From the NCBI GenBank assembly GCA_031426435.1, contig JANPLH010000517.1, positions 1 through 5,001 of the forward strand: a DNA stretch of 5,001 bases, read 5' to 3'. Shown one piece after another: positions 1 to 5,001 of the stretch. Under the pieces are notes generated by a model, which saw nothing but the letters and a program-made list of their open reading frames with translations, was not told the DNA's origin and did not search any database. The position numbers and the translations under genes were made by a program. Numbering within the stretch: the first letter of the stretch is position 1; the number at the start of each line of letters is the position of its first letter. This DNA comes from UBA6168 sp031426435. GTDB lineage: Bacteria; Bacteroidota; Bacteroidia; Chitinophagales; Saprospiraceae.

Positions 1-444
1 CTGAGCTTCCAGGGAGGCTGCGATGGTCTTGGACTTGGTGGTCTCTGGCTTGAAATTGTCGGCAAAAAGCTGCTCGGTGTTGGGTGCCGATTGGCGGAAA
101 AAGCCCCACCAAACCAGCCCAATAAGCACAACAGCTGCCGCTGCGATGGACATCACTTTTCTCATGGCAAAAGATTTTGATGATTTAGCTGAATTAATTG
201 AAACGACCTTGGCCTGGTGGAAAAACCGCTGCTCCGTGAGCCGCTGCTGGGCGATGGTGATGCTTTTGCGAAGCGCATCGTCGCCCGCTAAGTGGATGCC
301 GGACATCAGTTTTTTTTCCAAGGCAAGGTCTTCCGCCAACTGTTTGTCGTTGGCTGTTAGTTCTTCAAATGCCGCCCGTTCTGGCTCGGTCATGGCATTT
401 GACAAAAACCGGTGAATGCGTTCTATGTAATCGTTGTTTTCCAT
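1..444 (-). CDS. Single-pass membrane protein next to an ECF sigma gene, probable anti-sigma-like or TPR partner (partial, 3' end outside window)
   Basis: The reading frame runs leftward from an ATG at 444-442 and is open at the left edge, so 148 N-terminal residues are visible. Residues 1-75 are soluble and probably helical, with the pattern YIERIHRFLSNAMTEPERAAFEE near the start. This pattern (a helix, then 'E..AFE..L..D..L') is typical of the cytoplasmic N-terminus of Bacteroidota membrane proteins encoded beside ECF sigma genes. A single hydrophobic segment lies at about residues 98-116 (MSIAAAAVVLIGLVWWGFF). It is preceded by basic residues R95 and K96, which suggests N-in topology with the C-terminus in the periplasm. 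Just after it comes ELF-like 'QLFADNFKPETT' (residues 125-136), a motif I associate with members that continue into TPR repeats. The gene starts 14 bases after the sigma stop codon, so the two are probably one transcript. Inferred role: sequestering or transmitting a signal to the sigma factor. No zinc-binding anti-sigma motif is visible. An A8 run lies in the coding strand at 310-317. The membrane protein call is solid; the partner role is inferred. Confidence 0.75.
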   Translation of the reverse strand, partial: MENNDYIERIHRFLSNAMTEPERAAFEELTANDKQLAEDLALEKKLMSGIHLAGDDALRKSITIAQQRLTEQRFFHQAKVVSINSAKSSKSFAMRKVMSIAAAAVVLIGLVWWGFFRQSAPNTEQLFADNFKPETTKSKTIAASLEAQ

Positions 445-458
445 GAAATGCTTTATAC

Positions 459-1034
459 TTAGCGGTTTTTAAATTCGGGTGAACCTTTTACCAGCTTGCG
501 CAAATATTCGAGGCAGCGGAATTTTTTCACCTTCACGAAAGCCTCGGTATATCCGGTCAGCCCGGCGATTTGGGCATGGGAAAGTCCCTGGTAAAAAGAG
601 TAGTTAATCACCGAGCGGCAGTCATCTTCCAACTCGTCCAGCTTGTTGTTCATCAGGTTGAGCAGCGAGTCCTTCTCATCGTGCGAAAGCCCCTCCGAGG
701 CGGGGTCAGTTTGCTCCGAAAAATTGAACTGCTGCTGGTCAACGCTGATTTCCAAATTCGGCTTTCCTGCTTTTTTCAGGTATATGTTGCGTGCAATGGC
801 ATAGAGGTAGGTGCTGGCTTTGCTGGTCAGCACGAACCCCGGTTCCCGCAGCTTTTTCACGAAGACGAAAAGCGCCTCTTGAAAAACATCCTGCGCATCG
901 GCGGTGCTGCCCCGGTACTTGATTACCATGTCCTCCACCATGCGGTAGTACCTTTTGTAAAGCTCCTCAAAGGCACTGGGCGAACCCTTCCGCAACTCCA
1001 TGACGAAGTCGCTGTCAATTGGTATTTCTTGCAT
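459..1034 (-). CDS. ECF-type RNA polymerase sigma factor (sigma-70 family)
   Basis: This cytoplasmic protein should direct RNA polymerase to a dedicated promoter set. With the ATG at 1034-1032 it has 191 residues, a normal ECF length. The sigma-2 domain spans about residues 15-90: the core-binding region 2.2 is around DAQDVFQEALFVFVKKL (46-62) and the 2.3/2.4 DNA-recognition helix is around STYLYAIARNIYLKK (74-88). A variable acidic linker follows (95-130). The sigma-4 domain spans about 132-182: the helix-turn-helix is around QGLSHAQIAGLTGYTEAFVKVKK (149-171) and continues into FRCLEYLRKLV, a form common in Bacteroidota ECF proteins. An in-frame TTG at 1067-1065 would add 11 residues, but it lies inside the matched -7 promoter element, so the ATG at 1034 is preferred. 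There is no clear Shine-Dalgarno sequence, which is normal for the phylum. The gene leads a probable operon with the membrane protein 14 bases downstream. Its target genes cannot be read from the sequence. Confidence 0.92.
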   Translation of the reverse strand: MQEIPIDSDFVMELRKGSPSAFEELYKRYYRMVEDMVIKYRGSTADAQDVFQEALFVFVKKLREPGFVLTSKASTYLYAIARNIYLKKAGKPNLEISVDQQQFNFSEQTDPASEGLSHDEKDSLLNLMNNKLDELEDDCRSVINYSFYQGLSHAQIAGLTGYTEAFVKVKKFRCLEYLRKLVKGSPEFKNR

Positions 1035-1064
1035 AAATGATTTTAGGTCGTTGTTCTTTTCGCC

Positions 1065-1072
1065 CAAAGTTA
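1065..1072 (-). promoter_or_regulatory. Candidate Bacteroidota -7 promoter element for the sigma operon
   Basis: Read leftward, the sequence is TAACTTTG, an exact match to the TAnnTTTG -7 consensus of the primary Bacteroidota sigma factor. It lies 30 bases before the ATG of the sigma gene, directly after the T-run of a terminator hairpin. No good -33 TTTG is present at the expected spacing of about 19 bases. The nearest TTTG (1087-1084) is only 11 bases away, so the promoter may be weak or need activation. Confidence 0.5.
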
Positions 1073-1105
1073 AAAAGCCCCGGCAAAGTTTTGCGCCGGG
1101 GGCTT
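1072..1105 (-). terminator. Rho-independent terminator ending leftward transcription
   Basis: On the minus strand the sequence folds into a GC-rich stem: AAGCCCC, one bulged C, then GGC, pairing with GCCGGGGCTT. That gives about 10 base pairs around a 10-base loop. Five T residues follow at 1076-1072, the last stem T residues being part of the run. The plus strand has no T-run after the stem, so the signal is oriented leftward. It would end transcripts from the exported-protein gene at 1654-1259 and insulate the sigma operon from it. The T-run merges into the -7 element of the next promoter. Confidence 0.7.
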
Positions 1106-1191
1106 CGACATGTTAGTTATGAAAAGTAAAACCCAAAAATAGTAAGAAATACCCGTATCTTTTAGAGGTATTGAGGCATGAGATATTGAAG

Positions 1192-1263
1192 TATAAGGTA
1201 TGGGGAATGTGTCCGCACGGTGCTCCATACCTCCAAACCCCATACCTTAATCCATACCTTATA
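1192..1263. repeat. Cluster of one AGGTATGG and three CCATACCT repeats able to form alternative hairpins
   Basis: Three direct copies of CCATACCT begin at 1225, 1239 and 1252 (spacings 14 and 13). One inverted copy, AGGTATGG, lies at 1196-1203. Two of the pairings are extended and perfect over 12 bases: TAAGGTATGGGG (1194-1205) with CCCCATACCTTA (1238-1249), and TATAAGGTATGG (1192-1203) with CCATACCTTATA (1252-1263). Because they share the same left arm, the hairpins exclude one another. The right end overlaps the stop codon (1261-1259) of the leftward gene, so the cluster would be transcribed at the 3' end of that mRNA. It could be a 3' stabilising or terminating structure, or a member of a dispersed intergenic repeat family. 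Confidence 0.75.
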
Positions 1264-1654
1264 ACCCGGCATAGCAATCGGCTGGTAAAATCAGTGCTCC
1301 TTCTGCTTCCAGTCCAAAGCTTCCGTATCCTTCAAATGCTCCAAAAACCATCAATGAACCTTTTTTTGTGATTTCAAGCGTGGCACCCGATTCCAAAACG
1401 ATGGCGTTCACCTCTTGCCCACCCGTTTTGATGATTGGATACACCCCTGACCCAGTTGACACGTCGGGGATGATGACGTTCTGGAAAGCGTCAGGCACCC
1501 TGCCTGCGCTCCAATTTTTTGGGCAGTTCCAGTTGGCAGTTTGGCCCGGCGTCCCCCCCTTCCAGGTGTTGGTACTTTGGGTTTGTGAAATGGCTTTGTT
1601 TGTTATGGTGCCGATGATGATAACGGCGACGATGATGATGGTTTTGAATTTCAT
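1259..1654 (-). CDS. Small exported protein with an NWS/VP/IP beta-type module, function unknown
   Basis: The chosen ATG at 1654-1652 gives 131 residues that begin with a good signal peptide: basic start MKFK, a hydrophobic core to about residue 17, and a probable cleavage near A21-I22-S23-Q24. An upstream in-frame ATG at 1699 would add 15 residues before the signal peptide and is less likely. The mature part carries TWKGG (30-34), NWNCPKNWSAGRVPD (41-55), NVIIPD (59-64), YPII (72-75), then VLESGATLEITKKGSLMV (86-103). This series resembles the repeated beta module ('NWS.G.VP...D.V.IP...PVI...L.I..GA.L.I..G.L.V.G') found in large Bacteroidota secreted proteins. Here it stands alone, with no visible C-terminal secretion signal of the type IX kind and no lipoprotein cysteine, so it may be periplasmic or released. 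Two cysteines (C44, C127) could pair. A G7 run lies at codons 32-34. It reads divergently from the caspase gene and ends in the repeat cluster. A terminator at 1072-1105 probably closes its transcript. No specific function is assigned. Confidence 0.7.
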   Translation of the reverse strand: MKFKTIIIVAVIIIGTITNKAISQTQSTNTWKGGTPGQTANWNCPKNWSAGRVPDAFQNVIIPDVSTGSGVYPIIKTGGQEVNAIVLESGATLEITKKGSLMVFGAFEGYGSFGLEAEGALILPADCYAGL

Positions 1655-1849
1655 AATTTCTAGAATTTGCAGTGATGAAAATCGTTGTTCGATGTCCATC
1701 TATACCGAGCAGGGGAAAGGGTTATCAGGCATCGGGATTTTTTTTAAAAAAAAATTAGTAACCAAATCCCAAAAGGCGTAACTATGAGCAAACAAAAGCC
1801 TTCATGAAAACCGCCTCAACTAAAAATACTATTTGAAAACTTGGAAAAG
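1655..1849. other. Divergent intergenic region between the small exported protein and the WD40-caspase gene
   Basis: This AT-rich gap of 195 bases must carry the promoters of both flanking genes. I found no exact TAnnTTTG element on either strand. The closest on the plus strand is TACTATTTG at 1827-1835, which has one base too many and lies only 14 bases before the caspase ATG. The main landmark is the T8A9 tract at 1738-1754. Two very short frames, 1784-1807 (7 codons) and 1804-1836 (10 codons), overlap by ATGA ahead of the caspase start. Confidence 0.6.
1738..1754. repeat. T8A9 tract containing a perfect 16-base palindrome
   Basis: Eight T residues are followed directly by nine A residues midway between the divergent starts at 1654 and 1850. 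The tract is flanked by a 7-base inverted repeat, GGGATTT (1734-1740) and AAATCCC (1764-1770). A-tracts of this kind are stiff or bent and can act as UP-like elements or binding sites for nucleoid proteins. That role is inferred from composition only. Confidence 0.6.
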
Positions 1850-4800
1850 ATGAACAAACATTTGATTACCACCTGCCTGGCACTGCTTTCCTCTGTCACG
1901 ATTGCACTTTCCCAGAAGCCCGAACTTGGCGTCCCAGTTGGCCACGCAGGCCGCATCTACGGGGTTGCTTTTTCGCCAGATGGCAAATACGCAGTCTCTT
2001 GTTCCGATGACAAAGCCATTAAACTTTGGGAATTGGCAGAGGGCAAGCTCCTAAAATCATGGGAGCCGTACCGGGACGAGGTTGGCCTCGCACCCATCTA
2101 TGGCGTCGAGTTCTCGGCAGATGGCAAGTACGTGCTGGAAGGCGCTGGCGTAGAGGGCAGTTCGTTGCAATCATTGGAAATAGCCAAAATCGGGGGCGAT
2201 AACCAGCGGGTTTTTATTGACCCAAACGTCGGGCTGGCCGGGCTTCAACCTGGTACCAGTGCGATTTGCACCTCCATTAGCGGTGAGGAACTGCTTTCGC
2301 TGACTTCCAAAAACGAGCTGAAACTGTGGAACCTGCGCACTGGCAAGTTTGTCAGAACCTTTGCGAAGCAACCCGAAGAGATTGCCTCGGTTTGCATGTC
2401 CAGCGATGGTAAATGGGCCTTTACAGGCAATTCGGATGGCTCGGTGCAGCGCTGGGACGTATTGAAAGGGCAGCCGGACAAGGCGTTCAAGAGCCTCCAT
2501 ACAAGCAAAGTCAAATCCATCAGCGTCTCTAAAAATGGCCAAATGCTGCTGTCCGGCTCTGAAGACGGCAGCTTGAAGCTTTGGAAAATAACGGGTGAAA
2601 GCCCTCAACTCATTTTTGAATTCAAAGACGCCTACACGCCCGGCAATGGACAAACCGCCGTTTTTTCGCCCAACGACAGCCTCGTAGCTTATGGCGCTAC
2701 CGACAATTCCATCGTGCTTTGGGACATTGCCACGAAAGTGGCAACCGACCGGATGACCGGCCATAAAAGGGAAGTATCAGCCCTTCGTTTTTCGGCAGAC
2801 GGCAGCCGACTGATTTCTGGCTCTTTCGACAATTCGGTCAGCTTATGGGACGTGGCCGCTGGAAAACAAGTGCTGGCCCTCAATGGCTATTCGAGAATCA
2901 TCAAGCAGGTGTTTTTTACGCCCAATAAGAAATATGCAGTGGCCGTGCCAGAGTTCAGCGACAAAATAGTCGTCTGGGATACTGAGGGCGGTGGCGTCAG
3001 CAAGGCTTTTTTTGGGCACGAAAACAACGTCATATCGGCTTGCCTATCCCCAAAGGCCAAATACCTGCTCTCCAGTGGCGACGACCAATTGCTCATCCTC
3101 TGGAATTTTGAAACCGGAAAACGGATTACCAACCTGAAAGGCCACGAAGACTATGTGGAATGCGTTGCCATTTCGCCCGACGAAAAGCTGGCCTTATCCG
3201 GCTCCACGGACCATTCCGTGATTCTCTGGGACCTGGACACCAAGCAGCCGCTCAAAACCTTCAAGGACCATTCGGCAAAAGTGACCTCCGTCGCTTTTTC
3301 ACCCGATGGCCTGTTTGCCATGACGGGATCGGACGACAACACGGTGAAGGTGTATGACGTGGCCAAAAAGAGCTTAGTTGCAAACATACCCGGCCAGGCA
3401 GCACGTTGGGGACCAGTTGTATTTTCGCCCGATGGCCAATCTTTCCTCTCCATTTCCTGCGAAGATTTCGTGGTGGAATGGTGGGACATTGCCTCGAAAA
3501 GCATCAAACAGTCGTTCAACCTTTCTACACCAGATGACGAACCGGAAGCCAAAATGTATTGCGGAACGACCAGCAGGGCGGCTTTCTCACCTGACGGCAC
3601 CCGCTTCCTGCTTTCCTCTGGCAACGACGTGCTGTTATGGGGTTTTGACGAAGAAAAACCCATTTATCTGCGTGGCCACAAGGGGTTGGTGAAAACGGTC
3701 GCCTTTTCGCCGGACGGCAAATTGGCCATATCGGCGGGCTACGATGGCAGCGTGAAAATGTGGGACGGGCGCACTGGCGAGGCACTTTGCACCGTGTTCC
3801 ACATCAATGAAAGAGACTGGGTGGCCATCACGCCGGGTGGCCTTTTTGATGCATCGCCTGCGGCAATGAAGTCCATGTACTTCGTGGTCGGGCTAGAAAC
3901 CATCGAACTCGAACAGCTCAAGGAACGGTACTACGAACCCGACTTGCTGCCCATATTGCTTGGCTTTGAAAAAGGGACGCTCCGCAAAGTTGACGCCCTG
4001 GGCGAACTGGCGCTCTTCCCGGAGCTGACAGCAAAAATCAAGGACGACCACTTGGTCATTGAGCTAAAAAAACGAACGGGCGGCTTTGGCAAAGTAAGTG
4101 TAGCCATCAACGGCTCAGAGGTGCTGGCCGATGCCTGCAACGGCACAGCTACCTGCAAGGTTGACCTCGTTGATTTCAAGGAGCATTTCTTTTCTGCGGA
4201 TAGTATGCTGGCGCAAAACACCATCACACTGCGGGCCTACAACCAAGAGGGCTGGCTGAAAAGCCCGGAGCTGGTGCTGTACCCTTTTGCGAAGCAAAGC
4301 AGGGGCGACAACACGACGGGCAGCGAGGACTTGGAGTTCTCTTTTGGCCCGCCACCCGACCCCAGTTTCCATGCACTGGTGATTGGCACCTCGGATTATG
4401 TTGGCACTTCGCTCGACCTCGGCTTCCCCGACAAGGACGCACGGGCGATGGCCAATTCCCTGAAAGCCATTGCCGAAGGCACCGATTTGTTTAAAGACCG
4501 GGTGCATATCCACCTGCTCACCACCGATGCCACGGACGCCAAGCTACAGCCCAGCAAGCAGAACATTCAGGCGGTTTTCAAGAACATTGCGAAGCAAGCC
4601 AACGCAGAGGATGTGCTGGTGATTTTCCTTGCAGGGCATGGCGTCACTACGCCGGTTGCGGGCAAAGAGGATTTCTACTACCTCACCAAAGATGTGGGCA
4701 ATATGAAGCTCGAAGCCGCCGACATCCGCAACAATTTTTGCATCGCCACCGATACTCTGAGCGCATGGATTAGCACCATTCCCGCCAAAAAACGGGTGGT

Positions 4801-5001
4801 CATTTTCGATGCCTGCCACTCCGGCAAGGCTGCCGAAACCCTGACGTCGAGCCGGGCACCACAGTCCTCGCAGAAGCGGGAACTGGAGCGGCTGAAGGAC
4901 CGCAACGGCATGTTCGTGCTGGCCGCCAGCGAGTCGAACCAGAAGAGCTGGGAGGATGGGCAATTGCAACAGGGGCTGCTCACTTATAGCCTCTTGTTTG
5001 G
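1850..5001 (+). CDS. Exported WD40-repeat protein with C-terminal C14 caspase-like protease domain (partial, 3' end outside window)
   Basis: The frame is open from the ATG at 1850 to the right edge (1050 complete codons). An in-frame TGA at 1805 and the lack of another ATG fix the start. Residues 1-21 form a signal peptide with probable cleavage at ALS-QKP. Fourteen WD40 repeats follow (about 28-640); the repeat-end Trp or its substitute falls at 60, L109, 160, 202, 245, 291, 333, 376, 418, 460, Y502, 545, 597 and 638. Many repeats contain FSPDG. This fits two seven-bladed propellers. A linker with DWVAITPGGLFDASP and IELEQLKERYYEP (about 656-695) and a beta-rich segment (about 720-815, with C763 and C769) lead to the caspase fold from about 838. 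Its first strand is HALVIGTSDY, the catalytic His930 is in FLAGHG, and the catalytic Cys989 is in DACHSG. Asp987 could favour a basic P1 residue, as in metacaspases. FVLAASE and a GLLTYSLL segment (1042-1049) follow, so the catalytic core is nearly complete. The likely role is a cysteine protease outside the cytoplasm with propellers for binding. Its substrate and partners are unknown. Confidence 0.93.
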   Translation, partial: MNKHLITTCLALLSSVTIALSQKPELGVPVGHAGRIYGVAFSPDGKYAVSCSDDKAIKLWELAEGKLLKSWEPYRDEVGLAPIYGVEFSADGKYVLEGAGVEGSSLQSLEIAKIGGDNQRVFIDPNVGLAGLQPGTSAICTSISGEELLSLTSKNELKLWNLRTGKFVRTFAKQPEEIASVCMSSDGKWAFTGNSDGSVQRWDVLKGQPDKAFKSLHTSKVKSISVSKNGQMLLSGSEDGSLKLWKITGESPQLIFEFKDAYTPGNGQTAVFSPNDSLVAYGATDNSIVLWDIATKVATDRMTGHKREVSALRFSADGSRLISGSFDNSVSLWDVAAGKQVLALNGYSRIIKQVFFTPNKKYAVAVPEFSDKIVVWDTEGGGVSKAFFGHENNVISACLSPKAKYLLSSGDDQLLILWNFETGKRITNLKGHEDYVECVAISPDEKLALSGSTDHSVILWDLDTKQPLKTFKDHSAKVTSVAFSPDGLFAMTGSDDNTVKVYDVAKKSLVANIPGQAARWGPVVFSPDGQSFLSISCEDFVVEWWDIASKSIKQSFNLSTPDDEPEAKMYCGTTSRAAFSPDGTRFLLSSGNDVLLWGFDEEKPIYLRGHKGLVKTVAFSPDGKLAISAGYDGSVKMWDGRTGEALCTVFHINERDWVAITPGGLFDASPAAMKSMYFVVGLETIELEQLKERYYEPDLLPILLGFEKGTLRKVDALGELALFPELTAKIKDDHLVIELKKRTGGFGKVSVAINGSEVLADACNGTATCKVDLVDFKEHFFSADSMLAQNTITLRAYNQEGWLKSPELVLYPFAKQSRGDNTTGSEDLEFSFGPPPDPSFHALVIGTSDYVGTSLDLGFPDKDARAMANSLKAIAEGTDLFKDRVHIHLLTTDATDAKLQPSKQNIQAVFKNIAKQANAEDVLVIFLAGHGVTTPVAGKEDFYYLTKDVGNMKLEAADIRNNFCIATDTLSAWISTIPAKKRVVIFDACHSGKAAETLTSSRAPQSSQKRELERLKDRNGMFVLAASESNQKSWEDGQLQQGLLTYSLLF

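Noticed and set aside
310..317. A8 run in the membrane protein as a programmed frameshift site
   Set aside because: The frame is open and sensible on both sides, through the transmembrane segment, and no alternative frame continues the protein. It simply encodes lysines.
23..415. Plus-strand frame at the left edge
   Set aside because: It is the antisense shadow of the minus-strand membrane protein, which has a coherent helix, transmembrane segment and operon position.
570..1040. Long plus-strand frame across the sigma gene
   Set aside because: It lies opposite the sigma factor, whose minus-strand translation has clear sigma-2 and sigma-4 domains. The plus-strand translation has no recognisable pattern.
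1070..1111. 13-residue minus-strand frame covering the terminator hairpin
   Set aside because: It begins with ATG by chance and its whole length is the hairpin and T-run. The terminator explains the sequence better.
1192..1263. CRISPR array
   Set aside because: The repeats are 8-12 bases with spacers of only about 5 bases and one copy is inverted, which does not fit a CRISPR array.
1827..1835. TACTATTTG as a -7 promoter for the caspase gene
   Set aside because: It has three instead of two bases between TA and TTTG, no TTTG at -33 spacing, and would leave almost no leader before the ATG.
1871..1879. Lipoprotein cleavage site at Cys9 of the WD40-caspase protein
   Set aside because: The residues before it are ITT, without G, A or S at -1, and nine residues is too short for a lipoprotein signal. 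A cut near residue 21 fits better.
2171..4983. Many minus-strand frames of 60-197 codons across the caspase gene
   Set aside because: They are shadows of the continuous WD40-caspase frame. Their recurring words, such as SGE and GEKA, come from reading the opposite strand of repeated FSPDG codons.

Overview
The window looks like part of a Bacteroidota chromosome, most likely a Saprospiria-type bacterium (the Lewinella/Haliscomenobacter group). This placement is inferred from gene content, not from a search. The evidence is an ECF sigma factor of the Bacteroidota kind with a small membrane protein gene right behind it, an exact match to the Bacteroidota -7 promoter element (TAnnTTTG) upstream of the sigma gene, starts without clear Shine-Dalgarno sequences, a short exported protein with the 'NWS...VP...IP' module common in Bacteroidota surface proteins, and a large exported WD40-caspase protein.

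Layout. Positions 1-1034 hold a leftward two-gene unit: an ECF sigma factor (1034 to 459) followed after 14 bases by a single-pass membrane protein (444 to beyond the left edge) that is probably an anti-sigma-like or TPR partner. A hairpin plus T-run terminator (1072-1105) and a -7 element (1065-1072) sit back to back in front of the sigma gene. Positions 1106-1258 are non-coding and include a cluster of short AGGTATGG/CCATACCT repeats whose inner end overlaps the stop codon of the next gene. That gene (1654 to 1259, leftward) encodes a small exported protein of unknown function. Positions 1655-1849 are an AT-rich divergent intergenic region with a perfect T8A8 palindrome. From 1850 to the right edge, rightward, one long gene fills the rest of the window. 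Its 1050 visible residues comprise a signal peptide, 14 WD40 repeats (enough for two seven-bladed propellers), a conserved linker, a beta-rich segment and a C14 caspase-like domain with His930 and Cys989. The gene is still open at the window edge.

How the genes may work together. The sigma factor and membrane protein are probably co-transcribed and form a regulatory pair. The WD40-caspase protein looks like an exported sensor or scaffold fused to a protease. Nothing in the sequence shows that the sigma factor controls the caspase gene. Their proximity makes this a testable idea only.
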